The notes under the pieces: generated by a model
What the model was told of the DNA's origin: nothing
Database searches by the model: none
What the model saw: the letters and a program-made list of their open reading frames with translations, nothing else
Source of the DNA: Pseudoprimorskyibacter insulae
GTDB lineage: Bacteria; Pseudomonadota; Alphaproteobacteria; Rhodobacterales; Rhodobacteraceae
Reading direction: 5' to 3'
Length of the DNA stretch: 64,000 nucleotides
Assembly: GCF_900302505.1 (NCBI RefSeq)
Contig: NZ_OMOJ01000003.1
Location: 62,001 to 126,000, forward strand
Position numbers and translations under genes: made by a program
Part shown: piece by piece, positions 17,048-26,519 of the stretch
How positions within the stretch are numbered: position 1 is the stretch's first letter
Layout of the letters: each line of letters starts with the position of its first letter

Positions 17048-17518
17048 TTGTCCAGCACCTCAAAGGCCCAATCGGCGCTAAAAACCCCGGCCCTGCCGCG
17101 CCCGCTGCGGCGCAGTTATACAAAGCTGGGCGAATGTCCGAATGATGAGGCCATCGAGATCACCAAGACCGCTTGGTCCGATGCCACGACGTCGGAACAA
17201 AAACGCCATGCGATGAAGCTCCGGCTTCGGATCTTGGACGATATGCTCATGAAACTTGGTGTCGAAGAGGCGATCATCGAATTGCCGGTAGAGCCCGAGC
17301 CGGAACCCGTGATCGAAGAAGAGCCCATTCCGACCCATATGATCGAACCAGAACCCGAGCCAGAACCCGAGCCGGAACCTGAGCCAGAACCTGCGCCGAA
17401 AAAGAAGAAAAAGGAATCCAAGCTGGAAACCATGGACCTTGCAGACCCATCGATGATGGCGCTGTTTGGCGAACTTGGCGATAGCAGCGGCGATGATGAT
17501 TTCGGAGACTTCGACTAA
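17048..17518 (+). CDS. Glu-Pro-repeat protein, function unknown, flagellar-associated
   Basis: I do not recognise this 156-aa protein. It starts with TTG and a good AAGGAG SD. Residues 1-70 are basic and helical ([20 protein letters not shown]). Residues about 80-118 are an EPEP/EPEL low-complexity stretch, which is followed by a lysine run. The acidic tail ends [13 protein letters not shown]. No signal peptide or membrane helix is visible, so it is probably cytosolic. The Glu-Pro run could act as a stiff spacer. It has its own sigma54 promoter overlapping that of flgB, which argues for co-regulation with flagellar genes. Confidence 0.72.
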   Translation: MSSTSKAQSALKTPALPRPLRRSYTKLGECPNDEAIEITKTAWSDATTSEQKRHAMKLRLRILDDMLMKLGVEEAIIELPVEPEPEPVIEEEPIPTHMIEPEPEPEPEPEPEPEPAPKKKKKESKLETMDLADPSMMALFGELGDSSGDDDFGDFD

Positions 17519-17524
17519 AGAAAA

Positions 17525-17549
17525 AACGGCGACCATTCTGGTCGCCGTT
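17525..17549. terminator. Hairpin after the Glu-Pro-rich gene
   Basis: A perfect 10-bp stem (AACGGCGACC / GGTCGCCGTT) has a 5-base loop and starts 7 nt after the stop. The A-rich stretch on its left gives a T-tract on the minus strand, while the right side lacks one. It therefore terminates - strand transcripts better than + strand ones, though it probably ends both. Confidence 0.65.
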
Positions 17550-17676
17550 CACTGCCTGTCCCTAGGCTAGTATCCTGATGCGGGGGCCCGTGTCTTGAGC
17601 ACGCTCAGCCCCAGCCGAGTTATAGCGTTATGCCGGTGTCGCCCGGTCAGATGTTCCCTCTGCTCGCCGCCGGTTC

Positions 17677-17877
17677 TTAGTCCTGCATCAGGACAATTCT
17701 GGAAGAGCCGACAACATCCAGTGCGCCAAGTTTGGACGCTGTCGTATCTGCCACATCCATGAGCGGAGCAGCTGCGAGTTTAGTGACGATGGAAAGGGCG
17801 AATGCCGCGGACATAGTCGCTAGGATCATCCACTCTACAGTAAACACGTTCCGTGAGTTTGACTTGCGTGTACTCAT
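17677..17877 (-). CDS. Small Flp-pilin-like single-helix protein
   Basis: The 66-aa product has a short basic start (MSTRKSNSRN). One hydrophobic helix follows, beginning VFTVEWMILATMSAAFA, with a Glu at the +5-like position of a type IVb prepilin N-terminus. Rhodobacterales carry many small Flp-like proteins with a 'VTVDWVVLTA' core, and this resembles them. The ATG at 17877 has a GGGAGA SD; a longer open frame to 18057 has no comparable start. There are no tad/cpa genes nearby, so whether it is a pilin or just a membrane peptide is unclear. Confidence 0.6.
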   Translation of the reverse strand: MSTRKSNSRNVFTVEWMILATMSAAFALSIVTKLAAAPLMDVADTTASKLGALDVVGSSRIVLMQD

Positions 17878-18290
17878 GTTTCGTCTCCCGTTTCGGTGCT
17901 CCGACATCTTGGAAGGGTCTGTCCCAAGTTTCGGTAATCCTATTATGCGGCAAGGTCTGAACCCGCGCCACTCGGCTTCACAAGGAAATAGAAGCAACCG
18001 GGAATGTCTTTTTTGGGGCCTCAATATCAAAAGATAGTAACAACCCCCAACGCGCAAAGGATGCGCCGTAGATATTTGAAGGTTGCTCTAAAAAATCCCG
18101 ATACACCCGGCAGTTGAGCGCGTTTCCGGCAATGTTAGCGCAATCCTACCAGCAGATTCGCCGCTCATTTTTTAGGACACTTCGCATTTCCTCAGGACAG
18201 CTGTGCAAATTTGCGAGAAATGAACGGCAAATTTTAAGGGCGGCATGGAGTGTTTGGGGCGGAAATGTGGCGGATTTCAAAAAACGAAAA
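17878..18290. other. Non-coding gap between Flp-like gene and purU
   Basis: About 410 bp with lower GC than the neighbouring genes. I see no credible gene, RNA or repeat here. It should hold the promoter of the Flp-like gene near its left end and, at its right border, the purU terminator. Confidence 0.5.
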
Positions 18291-18319
18291 GCGACTCACC
18301 CCAAAGAAGAGTGAGCCGC
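18291..18319 (-). terminator. Terminator of purU
   Basis: Arms GCGACTCAC and GTGAGCCGC pair with one mismatch around an 11-base loop. On the minus strand the stem is followed by a T-rich run (TTTTCGTTTTTT). It lies 28 nt after the purU stop. Confidence 0.7.
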
Positions 18320-18346
18320 AATCAAGATCAGCTTTCAGAATGTAGC

Positions 18347-19231
18347 TCAGCCCATGCGCTCAGATGCGTAGCCGCCTGCGCTGGCCGGGAAGACAACTGT
18401 CTTATTGCCGTTCTGAAACACGCGATGGTGGATATGCGCGTGGATCGCACGGGCAAAAACCTGCGCCTCAACATCCCGCCCAAGCGAGACATAGTCCTCA
18501 GAGCTTTGGGCATGGGTGACGCGGATGATGTCCTGTTCGATGATCGGGCCTTCGTCCAGATCGGCGGTCACATAATGGGCCGTGGCGCCAATCAGCTTCA
18601 CACCGCGCTCATAGGCTTGCTTATAGGGGTTGGCCCCTTTGAAAGACGGCAGGAAGGAATGGTGGATGTTGATGATCCGGCCCGACATCTTCTGGCACAT
18701 CTGATCCGACAGGATCTGCATGTAGCGGGCCAGAACAATCAGCTCGGCGCCGGTGTCTTCGACCACCTTCATGATCTGGGCTTCGGCTTCTGGCTTGTTC
18801 TGCTTGGTCACCGGAATGCAGTGGAACGGGATGTCGTGGTTCTCAACAACTTTTTGGTAGTCCATGTGGTTGGACACCACCGCCACGATATCAATCGGCA
18901 GCGCACCGATCCGCCAGCGGTACAGAAGATCGTTCAGGCAGTGACCAAAGCGGCTGACCATGATGACAACTTTCATCCGCAGCGATGCATCGTGAATGGC
19001 CCAGTCCATTGCGAACCGATCCGCGACGGCGGTGAAGGCCTTGGTCAATTCGTCCTGGCTTTTGCCCTCTTCGCTTTCAAAGGCGACGCGCATGAAAAAC
19101 CGTTCGGTGTTTTCGTCATCATATTGGGCGCTGTCGGTGATGTTGCAGCCGTTCTCGGCCAGAAAAACGGCAATGGCTGCGACGATGCCGCGCGACGTGG
19201 GGCAAGCCACGGTCAGGGCGTATTTGGACAT
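18347..19231 (-). CDS. purU: Formyltetrahydrofolate deformylase PurU
   Basis: PurU hydrolyses 10-formyl-THF to THF and formate, balancing the one-carbon pool. The 294-aa product has an N-terminal ACT domain (about 1-80) starting YALTVACPTSRGIVAAIAVF. The C-terminal formyltransferase-fold domain has the INIHHSFLPSFKGANPY motif, the GATAHYVTADLDEGPII motif and the catalytic Asn/His/Asp set of the family. ATG 19231 has an AGGAGA SD and fits the family N-terminus; the open frame upstream to 19390 is not protein-like. It sits alone between two terminators. Confidence 0.96.
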   Translation of the reverse strand: MSKYALTVACPTSRGIVAAIAVFLAENGCNITDSAQYDDENTERFFMRVAFESEEGKSQDELTKAFTAVADRFAMDWAIHDASLRMKVVIMVSRFGHCLNDLLYRWRIGALPIDIVAVVSNHMDYQKVVENHDIPFHCIPVTKQNKPEAEAQIMKVVEDTGAELIVLARYMQILSDQMCQKMSGRIINIHHSFLPSFKGANPYKQAYERGVKLIGATAHYVTADLDEGPIIEQDIIRVTHAQSSEDYVSLGRDVEAQVFARAIHAHIHHRVFQNGNKTVVFPASAGGYASERMG

Positions 19232-19426
19232 ATGATTTCTCCTGCAATGGGCTGAGGGGCCATGATTGACGGTGTGATAGGGCCCCTGCCCGATCAGAGC
19301 CAGCGTCCAACCAATTCCAAACGCGCATAATTGCGGCCCTGCGGCATTGTTGGGCGACGGGGTGTGATGCATCGGAAACCGCCGCGCCAAGCCGCGACAT
19401 CCGTTTCACCATACGGAAACGGCAAA

Positions 19427-19448
19427 GCGCCCCGGAAAACCGGAGCGC
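19427..19448 (-). terminator. Terminator of nrdJ
   Basis: GCGCTCCGG and CCGGGGCGC pair around a TTTT loop on the minus strand, with one G-U pair. A short T run follows. It lies 24 nt past the nrdJ stop. Confidence 0.65.
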
Positions 19449-19472
19449 CTTCGATCATTAATCAGGTTTAGA

Positions 19473-22400
19473 TCAGCTACAGCCCGAGGTGCCGCCGCAG
19501 GTGTTGCACTTCATGCACGTGCCGTTGCGCACCAGCGTGTAGTTGCCGCACTCGCCACAGGGGTCACCTTCATAGCCTTGCATCTTGGCCTTATCGGCCA
19601 GGCTGATCGCCGTAGTCGCCGTAAGCGTGGCGGTCGCGGTCATGCCGGCGGTTTCAGGCACCAGCGTGTTCAGCGCGGCCACCGGGTCGGTGCCGGTCTG
19701 GGCAAAGGCCCCGCCCCCGCCCTGTAGCACCACCAGTTCTTGCGGCAGGCGCTTGCGCAGGTAGCCGGTCGAGCTGATCTGTTTTAGCACCTCAAGGCTG
19801 CGCGATGCGGCGGTTTCGCTAAGTTCCTTGACGTTGGACACCCCTTCCTCTTCGCCGCGGCCAAGATCATCGAAGGATGCTCCGGCCGGTTTGACATGCG
19901 CCAGATCGGTACGATCAAGGTAGGACACAGCCAGTTCACGGAAGATGTAGTCAAGGATCGAGGTGGCGTTCTTGATGCTGTCATTGCCCTGCACCATGCC
20001 CGCCGGTTCGAACTTGGTGAAGGTGAAGGCATCGACGAACTCTTCCAGCGGCACGCCGTATTGCAGACCAACCGACACCGCGATGGCGAAGTTGTTCATC
20101 ATCGCGCGGAAGCCAGCGCCTTCCTTGTGCATGTCGATGAAGATCTCACCAAGGTTGCCGTCCTCATATTCGCCGGTGCGCAGATAGACCTTGTGGCCAC
20201 CGACAACCGCCTTCTGGGTGTAGCCCTTGCGGCGTTCCGGCATTTTGGTGCGCTGCGATTTGATGATCTCTTTGATGACCACCTTCTCGACGATCTTTTC
20301 GGCCAGCACAGCCGCCTTTTCCTGCGTGCTGCCACTTTCCAGCGTTTCGGCGGCGTCGTCGTCATCTTCAACCAGCGCGGCTGCCAGCGGCTGGCTGAGT
20401 TTGGAGCCATCACGATAAAGCGCGTTCGCCTTGATGCCCAGCGACCACGACAGCTCATACGCCTTCTGGCAATCCTCGATCGTGGCCGAGTTCGGCATGT
20501 TGATCGTTTTCGAGATCGCGCCCGAGATGAACGATTGCGCAGCGGCCATCATATAGATGTGGCTGTTGACCGACAGGTAACGCTTGCCCTTCTTGCCGCA
20601 GGGGTTGGCGCAATCGAAGATCGACAGGTGTTCGTCCTTCAGATGCGGCGCGCCTTCCAGCGTCATGGTTCCGCAGACGTGATCGTTGGCCGCTTCGATG
20701 TCTTTCTTGGTGAACCCAAGGTGGCGCAGCAGGTCAAAGGACGGATCGTTCAGCGTGGCCGCCGGAATGCCCAGCGTCTTGGTGCAGAACTCTTCGCCCA
20801 ACGTCCACTGGTTGAACACAAAGCGGATGTCGAAGGCTGTGGCCAGCGCGCCCTCGATCTTGTCAATCTGCGCGGGGCCAAAGCCGTGCCCGATCAGGGC
20901 CGTGTGGTTGATACCCGGCGCATTGCCCAGCGTTTGGTGACCCACGGCATAGCTGATGATCTCTTCGATCTGAGACGAGCTATAACCCAGCTTATCCAGC
21001 GCCGCCGGAACCGAACGGTTGATGATCTTGAAGTATCCGCCACCGGCCAGTTTCTTGAACTTCACCAGCGCGAAATCGGGTTCGATCCCGGTGGTGTCGC
21101 AATCCATCACAAGGCCAATGGTGCCGGTCGGCGCGATCACCGAAACCTGCGCATTGCGGTAGCCATGCTTGGTGCCCAGTTCATAGGCTTCGTCCCAAGC
21201 GGCCATGGCCAGCTTGGTCAGCTTCTGGTCGGGGCAATTCGCCAGATCCAGCGGCACCGGCTTCACCGCCAGCCCTTCATAGCCTTCGCTTGCGCCATAG
21301 GCGGCGTTGCGGTGGTTCTGAATAACGCGCAGCATGTGCTTTTGGTTCTTGGCATAGCCTTTGAACGCGCCAAGTTCCGCCGCCATTTCCGCAGAGGTGG
21401 CATAGGCCACGCCGGTCATGATTGCCGACAGCGCACCGCCGAGGGCGCGACCCTCGTCGCTGTCATAGCTGTAGCCCATATTCATCAGCAGGCCGCCGAT
21501 ATTGGCATAGCCAAGGCCCAGCGTGCGGAAGTCATAGGACAGTTGCGCGATTTCCTTCGACGGGAACTGCGCCATCATCACCGAGATTTCCAGCGTGATC
21601 GTCCACAGACGGCTGGCATGCATGTAGTCCTCTGCCTGGAACACACCGTCCTTGAGGAAGGTCAGCAGGTTCATCGAGGCAAGGTTACAGGCCGTGTCAT
21701 CCAGGAACATATATTCCGAGCACGGGTTCGAGCCGCGGATTTCGCCGTCTTCGGGGCAAGTGTGCCATGCGTTCACGGTGTCGTGGAACTGGATGCCCGG
21801 ATCGGCACAGGCCCAAGCGGCGTGGCCCACATCTTCCCACAGATCACGGGCTTTGATCGTCTTGGCGACCTTGCCGTCGGTGCGGCGGATCAATTCCCAA
21901 TCGGCGTCGTCCTTGACGGCCTTGAGGAAGGCATCGGTGACGCGGATCGAGTTGTTTGAGTTCTGACCCGAAACGCTGGCATAGGCTTCGCTATCCCAAT
22001 CGGTGTCATAGGTCGGGAATTCGATGCTGGCATAGCCCTGACGCGCATAATCAAGCACACGTTTGATGTAGGTTTCAGGGATCATCACCTTCTTGGCTTC
22101 GCGGATCGCGGTTTTCAGCCCGTCGTTGGTGCTGGGATCATAGGCATCGGCCTCGGCCCCGTCCCAGGACCGGATCGCCTTGAAGATGGCGTTCAGCATC
22201 TTCTCATGCATCTTCGATCCCGCGACGATGCTGGCAACCTTTTGCTCTTCTTTGACCTTCCAGTTGATGAACTGTTCGATATCGGGGTGATCGGCATCGC
22301 AGATCACCATCTTGGCGGCGCGGCGCGTGGTGCCGCCCGACTTGATCGCGCCAGCGGCACGGTCACCAATTTTCAGGAAGCCCATTAGCCCCGACGACTT

Positions 22401-23126
22401 GCCGCCGCCCGACAGGCTCTCACCCTCAGCCCGCAGCGAGCTAAAGTTCGTGCCGGTGCCAGAGCCGTATTTGAACAGGCGCGCTTCGCGCACCCACAGA
22501 TCCATGATCCCGCCTTCGTTAACCAGATCGTCAGAAACTGACTGGATAAAGCAGGCATGGGGTTGCGGATGCTCATAGGCGGATTTCGATTTGACCAGCT
22601 TGCCGGTCTTGTAATCCACGTAATGGTGGCCTTGGCTGGGGCCGTCGATGCCATAGGCCCAGTGCAGGCCGGTGTTGAACCACTGCGGGCTGTTGGGCGC
22701 CGCACGCTGTGTCGCCAGCATGTGGCGCATTTCATCGTAATAGGCTTGCGCGTCTTCTTCCGTGGTAAAATAGCCGCCTTTCCAGCCCCAATAGGCCCAA
22801 GCACCCGCCAAACGGTCAAACACTTGCTTCGACGAGGTTTCGCCGCTTTTCGGGGTATCATCATTGGCGGGCACGGACCGCCACAGGAATTCAGGAACGC
22901 CGGCTTCTTTGACTTTCTTGAGCTCGGTCGGAACGCCCGCTTTACGGAAGTATTTCTGCGCAATCACGTCCGAGGCAACCTGGCTCCAGCTTGCGGGGAC
23001 TTCGACGTCGTCCAGTTTGAAAACAATGCTGCCATCAGGGTTTCGGATCTCAGATCCGGTCGTCACAAATTCGATGCTGTCATAAGCATCCTGCCCTGCC
23101 GTCGTAAACTTGCGTTCAATTTTCAT
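19473..23126 (-). CDS. nrdJ: Vitamin B12-dependent (class II) ribonucleoside-diphosphate reductase
   Basis: This enzyme makes deoxyribonucleotides using adenosylcobalamin. The 1217-aa single chain has the class II N-terminus ([20 protein letters not shown]), a [14 protein letters not shown] segment and the active-site loop [20 protein letters not shown]. The thiyl-radical/Gly-rich core lies around 600-800. The C-terminus is Cys-rich with [21 protein letters not shown], matching the redox-active tail of alphaproteobacterial NrdJ. It appears monocistronic, with a leader of over 100 bp containing an NrdR-like box. Its B12 need fits the cobK gene at 58.5 kb. Confidence 0.97.
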   Translation of the reverse strand: MKIERKFTTAGQDAYDSIEFVTTGSEIRNPDGSIVFKLDDVEVPASWSQVASDVIAQKYFRKAGVPTELKKVKEAGVPEFLWRSVPANDDTPKSGETSSKQVFDRLAGAWAYWGWKGGYFTTEEDAQAYYDEMRHMLATQRAAPNSPQWFNTGLHWAYGIDGPSQGHHYVDYKTGKLVKSKSAYEHPQPHACFIQSVSDDLVNEGGIMDLWVREARLFKYGSGTGTNFSSLRAEGESLSGGGKSSGLMGFLKIGDRAAGAIKSGGTTRRAAKMVICDADHPDIEQFINWKVKEEQKVASIVAGSKMHEKMLNAIFKAIRSWDGAEADAYDPSTNDGLKTAIREAKKVMIPETYIKRVLDYARQGYASIEFPTYDTDWDSEAYASVSGQNSNNSIRVTDAFLKAVKDDADWELIRRTDGKVAKTIKARDLWEDVGHAAWACADPGIQFHDTVNAWHTCPEDGEIRGSNPCSEYMFLDDTACNLASMNLLTFLKDGVFQAEDYMHASRLWTITLEISVMMAQFPSKEIAQLSYDFRTLGLGYANIGGLLMNMGYSYDSDEGRALGGALSAIMTGVAYATSAEMAAELGAFKGYAKNQKHMLRVIQNHRNAAYGASEGYEGLAVKPVPLDLANCPDQKLTKLAMAAWDEAYELGTKHGYRNAQVSVIAPTGTIGLVMDCDTTGIEPDFALVKFKKLAGGGYFKIINRSVPAALDKLGYSSSQIEEIISYAVGHQTLGNAPGINHTALIGHGFGPAQIDKIEGALATAFDIRFVFNQWTLGEEFCTKTLGIPAATLNDPSFDLLRHLGFTKKDIEAANDHVCGTMTLEGAPHLKDEHLSIFDCANPCGKKGKRYLSVNSHIYMMAAAQSFISGAISKTINMPNSATIEDCQKAYELSWSLGIKANALYRDGSKLSQPLAAALVEDDDDAAETLESGSTQEKAAVLAEKIVEKVVIKEIIKSQRTKMPERRKGYTQKAVVGGHKVYLRTGEYEDGNLGEIFIDMHKEGAGFRAMMNNFAIAVSVGLQYGVPLEEFVDAFTFTKFEPAGMVQGNDSIKNATSILDYIFRELAVSYLDRTDLAHVKPAGASFDDLGRGEEEGVSNVKELSETAASRSLEVLKQISSTGYLRKRLPQELVVLQGGGGAFAQTGTDPVAALNTLVPETAGMTATATLTATTAISLADKAKMQGYEGDPCGECGNYTLVRNGTCMKCNTCGGTSGCS

Positions 23127-23265
23127 CGAAACCGCCCCATTCTTTGCCTATTGTTCGACCGTGCCTGGCCAATCTGCAGCATACGGGACACGCGTTCGCA
23201 GCCGGCGAAACCGGTGCGTTGACTTGGAAAACTGAGTACGTGTGTTCACTGTCCCGATGCCGCGC

Positions 23266-23281
23266 CCACTATATATTGTGG
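23266..23281. promoter_or_regulatory. NrdR-like box upstream of nrdJ
   Basis: CCACTATATATTGTGG is a 16-bp palindrome with the AT-rich centre and the C-W-A-T-A-T-A-T-W-G core typical of NrdR repressor sites (ACACWATATATWGTGT-like). It lies 140 bp upstream of the nrdJ start. NrdR boxes usually occur in pairs; a convincing second copy at the usual spacing was not seen. Confidence 0.5.
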
Positions 23282-23475
23282 CATTCTCAACCGGCTCCCA
23301 CAATCTGGCGTATATCGCCATAAACGGTCAACGGGTTTTTTTGGCCGAAACGGGGCGTTTTCCACTTGACCGATTTCAAGGCGTTTCAAGGCCGCTTGGG
23401 CGCTGCGATTCACTCACAATCGAGGATCTTTAGAGGCCCTTTAACAACATAGAAAAATCCGGTTTGTCCGCACAC

Positions 23476-23499
23476 TTATCCAGAGGTGTTCGTGGATAA
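23476..23499. promoter_or_regulatory. Inverted pair of DnaA-like boxes
   Basis: TTATCCAGA at 23476-23484 on the + strand, and TTATCCACG read on the minus strand at 23491-23499, each match the DnaA box TTATNCACA at 8 of 9 positions. They face each other 6 bp apart, about 350 bp upstream of nrdJ. DnaA is known to regulate nrdAB in E. coli; a role here is inference. Confidence 0.4.
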
Positions 23500-23688
23500 C
23501 TTCAGCGGGCCTGCAACTTTGGAGCGTGAAATCTGTCTTTGGACGGTCCGTGGCAATTTCGCATCGGACCAGAGCTTTGAACCCGCTTGCCCGATTCTTA
23601 TGCGGAGGGTTTGGCACCAGCTATGGGGCAACAACCGACAAGACACACTATATAGCAGTGCGTATTTGCCGACGAAGATGGTTGAAAG

Positions 23689-23765
23689 TGGTCGGGGCGG
23701 CGAGATTCGAACTCACGACCTTCTGTACCCAAAACAGACGCGCTACCAGGCTGCGCCACGCCCCG
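23689..23765 (-). tRNA. tRNA-Pro (UGG)
   Basis: A full cloverleaf reads on the minus strand. The acceptor CGGGGCG pairs with CGCCCCG, and the D stem is GCGC. The anticodon stem UCUGU/ACAGA has loop UUUGGGU, giving anticodon UGG. The T arm is GUGAG-UUCGAAU-CUCGC, the discriminator is A, and CCA is encoded. The length is 77 nt including CCA. Confidence 0.96.
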
Positions 23766-23815
23766 ACTGCGATGCGTTTAACCGCACCGAACGGGAATGA
23801 AAAGCCCAAATTATA

Positions 23816-24298
23816 TCAATTGTCACAAGGCCATGCCGCGTCGGTCTGACCGATCGACAGGTGCTGGATCTGTGATCCAACGGTGATGCCCATGGAACTG
23901 GACAGGCCACCATTGATTTCGAGCACATATTGAATGTCATCCCCGCCCGGAATGGGCGTTTCATCCAAGGGAACGGCATTGGAATGGATATGCCGCACCA
24001 CGCCTTCGGAATCGGCAAAGACCATATCCAAAGGGATCAGCGTGTTGCGCATCCAAAAGGCGACGGCCCGCGGATAAGGGTAGACGAACAGCATCCCAGC
24101 CGCGCGCGGCATGGATGAGCGGTGCATCAATCCCTGCGCCCGCTCCTCTGCGTCATCGGCAATTTCCACGGTGAACCGCGCTGTCCCCCAGTCCCCGCGC
24201 AACCATAGCGTATCGGGCATACAGGCCCCAAACGCGGCTGTCCCTGCCGCTGCTATGGCCGCACTGGACAGTGCTATTTGGACAATGCGCTTTCCCAT
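23816..24298 (-). CDS. Secreted DUF192 protein
   Basis: The 160-aa product has a signal peptide (about 1-25, ending AAFGA). A DUF192 domain (about 35-150) has the family patterns ERAQGLMHRSSMP, GMLFVYP, AFWMRNTLIPLDMVF and VLEINGG. The biochemical role of DUF192 is not established; it is usually a small exported or cytosolic beta-rich domain. The gene overlaps the 3' end of the cold-shock gene by 25 bp, so the two are co-transcribed, an arrangement I recall as common in Rhodobacterales. Confidence 0.85.
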   Translation of the reverse strand: MGKRIVQIALSSAAIAAAGTAAFGACMPDTLWLRGDWGTARFTVEIADDAEERAQGLMHRSSMPRAAGMLFVYPYPRAVAFWMRNTLIPLDMVFADSEGVVRHIHSNAVPLDETPIPGGDDIQYVLEINGGLSSSMGITVGSQIQHLSIGQTDAAWPCDN

Positions 24299-24813
24299 GC
24301 TCCAACCTCGGTGGCCATCAGACCGCGTTTGCCTTCGATGATCCGAACAGCCAAGGCTTCGCCCGGTTGCAGTTCAGACAGGCCCGACCGGCGCAGCACT
24401 TCGACATGCAGGAAAATGTCATCCGGCTTGCCGAACACATTTGCAAAACCGAAACCTTTGCCCTTATCGAACCATTTCACACGCGCAGGCTGCAACGGTG
24501 CGGAGCGGATCACTTCGGGGTCGATTTCTTCGAAATCGGCCAGCGGCAATCCGGTCATGTCTTCGGGCGGATCGATTCGATAAACCTCTACCGCCTGCAC
24601 CCCCCTGTCGGTGCGTTGGACGGCGATCTCAATTCGGGCAGCGTCTGCAACCGACGATTGCCCGAAGTTCCGCAGCACGTTGGCGTGTAAAAGAATATCC
24701 GGCCCGCCCTCATCCGAGAGCACGAAGCCGAAACCTTTCACCGGGTCAAACCATTTGACCTTCCCGCAGACGCGGCGCGTGTCTGTGTCTTGCTGTTTCA
24801 AACGTGTTTCCAC
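24274..24813 (-). CDS. Two-domain cold-shock protein
   Basis: This is a nucleic-acid chaperone with two cold-shock domains in 179 aa. The first (about 14-80) has the RNP1-like GKVKWFDPVKGFGFVLSDEG. The second (about 110-175) has RVKWFDKGKGFGFANVFG. The RNP2-like segments are ILLHANVL and IFLHVEVL. The linker between them is acidic. The start is GTG at 24813 with a GGGG SD. Double-CSD proteins of this size are typical of alphaproteobacteria. Its mRNA probably continues into the DUF192 gene. Confidence 0.93.
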   Translation of the reverse strand: METRLKQQDTDTRRVCGKVKWFDPVKGFGFVLSDEGGPDILLHANVLRNFGQSSVADAARIEIAVQRTDRGVQAVEVYRIDPPEDMTGLPLADFEEIDPEVIRSAPLQPARVKWFDKGKGFGFANVFGKPDDIFLHVEVLRRSGLSELQPGEALAVRIIEGKRGLMATEVGAWESALSK

Positions 24814-24910
24814 TTTTTATCCCCGCCGCGACATTGCGATAGGAGACAGATCTTTTGCAAGCCAAAAACTCTATCTTTTTCACAGCGTTGCATTTCGCGT
24901 AACGTGAAAT

Positions 24911-25516
24911 TCATGGGTTCAACCGCTCAACATTCCATTCAGAAGTGGGGGAACTGCGCCGCCACACGAAACGGTCGTGCAACCGGAACGCGCCATCAGC
25001 CCAAAACTCTATCTCTAAGGGTGTGATGCGATATCCACCCCAAAACGGCGGGCGGGACGGGTTGGTTCCATGCTGCGCAGTGACTTTTGCCACCTCGGCC
25101 ATCAGATGAGCCCGCGATGACAAGGGCTGCGATTGTTGCGAGGCCCAAGCGCCCAGCCGGCTTTTGAGTGAGCGGGACTTGTAATAGTCATCTGCCGCCG
25201 CGCCGTCTTCACGTTCAATCAGACCGCGAACACGGATCTGACGACGGAGCGATTTCCAGTGCATCACGAAGGCCGCTTTGCCAGCGCCATCCAGTTCCTG
25301 CGCCTTCTTACTTTCATAATTTGTGTAAAAGACGAAGGCCGCGTCTTCGATATCTTTCAGCAGAACCATGCGTGCGTTTGGCAACCCGTCGCTGTCGACG
25401 GTGGAAAGTGCTATGGCGTTGGGATCGTTCACTTCGCTTTGTTCGGCCTCAGCCAACCAGTTGCGGGCGATCTCAAACGGGTCTTGTCCGGCGAAAATAC
25501 CGTGGCGATCGGACAT
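24911..25516 (-). CDS. pdxH: Pyridoxine/pyridoxamine 5'-phosphate oxidase
   Basis: PdxH oxidises PNP/PMP to pyridoxal 5'-phosphate using FMN. The 201-aa product shows [34 protein letters not shown], the FMN/PLP-binding [13 protein letters not shown] segment, [14 protein letters not shown] and the C-terminal [15 protein letters not shown] ending ERLNP. The length and end are typical. It is divergent from fabI with a 137-bp shared promoter gap. Confidence 0.97.
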   Translation of the reverse strand: MSDRHGIFAGQDPFEIARNWLAEAEQSEVNDPNAIALSTVDSDGLPNARMVLLKDIEDAAFVFYTNYESKKAQELDGAGKAAFVMHWKSLRRQIRVRGLIEREDGAAADDYYKSRSLKSRLGAWASQQSQPLSSRAHLMAEVAKVTAQHGTNPSRPPFWGGYRITPLEIEFWADGAFRLHDRFVWRRSSPTSEWNVERLNP

Positions 25517-25653
25517 AGATTACACTCCTGATAGGCAAATGGTGTCATGAGACATGGTAAACTTCAAGGCTTCCCTAGCGTTGAGCGACACTTGATGATC
25601 AGATGTATCTCGCCTAAAGCAGTGTCAACGAATTCTGGTGGTGGAGTACCGAT

Positions 25654-26463
25654 ATGTCAAATCAGCTGATGGCCGGAAAACGCGGTCTGATCATGGGCTT
25701 GGCGAACGACAAGTCGATCGCGTGGGGCATTGCCAAGGCGCTCGCCGATGCAGGTGCCGAACTGGCGTTTTCCTATCAGGGCGAGGCGCTTATGAAGCGT
25801 GTCGGCCCGCTTGCACAACAATTGGGCAGTGACATCGTCCTGCCTTGCGATGTCTCGGATGAGGCATCGGTCGACTCGCTTTTTGATGCGCTGAACGAGC
25901 GTTGGGGCGGCAAACTGGACTTCATCGTCCATGCCATTGGCTTCTCCGATAAGAACGAACTGCGTGGCCGATATGTGGACACCACGCGCGGCAACTTTGC
26001 CATGACGATGGATATCTCGGTCTATTCGTTCACATCTGTGATGCAGCGCGCCGAAAAGATGATGGTCGACGGCGGCAGCGCCCTGACCCTGACCTATTAC
26101 GGCGCAGAACAGGTCATGCCACATTATAATGTGATGGGCGTTGCCAAGGCCGCGCTCGAGGCGTCGGTGATGTATCTGGCCGAAGATCTGGGCAAAAAGA
26201 ACATCCGGGTGAACGCCATTTCCGCCGGTCCGATCAAGACGCTGGCCGCATCGGGGATCGGCGATTTCCGCTATATCATGAAGTGGAACGAATATAACTC
26301 GCCGCTGCGCCGCAATGTGACCATCGACGATGTGGGCAAATCGGCGCTGTACCTGCTGTCTGATCTGGGCAGCGGCGTGACGGGCGAAAACCTGCACGTG
26401 GATGCGGGCTATCACGTGGTCGGCATGAAGGCCGTCGACGCGCCGGATATCACCAAAGCCTGA
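25654..26463 (+). CDS. fabI: Enoyl-[acyl-carrier-protein] reductase (NADH) FabI
   Basis: FabI carries out the last reduction in each round of type II fatty acid synthesis. The 269-aa SDR protein has the FabI cofactor pattern LIMGLANDKSIAWGIAKAL (about 12-30), YSFTSVMQRAEKMM, and the active site Tyr148 / Tyr158-x6-Lys165. The C-terminus has the GENLHVDAGYHVVGM pattern. ATG 25654 has a GGAG SD. A rho-independent terminator follows immediately. Confidence 0.97.
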   Translation: MSNQLMAGKRGLIMGLANDKSIAWGIAKALADAGAELAFSYQGEALMKRVGPLAQQLGSDIVLPCDVSDEASVDSLFDALNERWGGKLDFIVHAIGFSDKNELRGRYVDTTRGNFAMTMDISVYSFTSVMQRAEKMMVDGGSALTLTYYGAEQVMPHYNVMGVAKAALEASVMYLAEDLGKKNIRVNAISAGPIKTLAASGIGDFRYIMKWNEYNSPLRRNVTIDDVGKSALYLLSDLGSGVTGENLHVDAGYHVVGMKAVDAPDITKA

Positions 26464-26477
26464 TCGTATTTGTTTAT

Positions 26478-26506
26478 GCCCCTGCCCATCTGGCGGGGGC
26501 GTTTTT
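26478..26506 (+). terminator. Terminator of fabI
   Basis: GCCCCTGCC and GGCGGGGGC pair around CATCT, followed by GTTTTT. It starts 15 nt after the fabI stop and ends 14 nt before the LysE-type gene. Confidence 0.85.
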
Positions 26507-26519
26507 CTAGGGGCGCTGC

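Larger units (their letters stand above)
23127..23688. other. Regulatory gap upstream of nrdJ
   Basis: The 560 bp between nrdJ and tRNA-Pro contain no convincing gene. They hold an NrdR-like box, two DnaA-like boxes and a TGGCG-TATAT-CGCCA palindrome (23306-23320). No cobalamin riboswitch core was recognised. The palindrome is left unassigned. Confidence 0.5.

Noticed and set aside
16947-17123. N-terminal extension of flgB
   Set aside because: Would run through both sigma54 promoters; the ATG at 16946 has a strong SD and gives the family length.
19896-21959. 687-codon + strand open frame inside nrdJ
   Set aside because: Antisense to a fully intact, highly conserved nrdJ; composition typical of shadow frames (His/Arg/Gln-rich) and no family motif.
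23306-23320. Palindrome TGGCG-TATAT-CGCCA as a second NrdR site
   Set aside because: Its outer bases do not fit the NrdR consensus and the centre spacing of about 40 bp is not the usual one; left as unassigned dyad.
23643-23662. Second NrdR-like box ACACTATATAGCAGTG
   Set aside because: The right half does not match, and it is about 380 bp from the first box and close to tRNA-Pro.
23127-23688. Cobalamin riboswitch upstream of nrdJ
   Set aside because: No B12-box core or matching helices were recognised; B12 need alone is not evidence.
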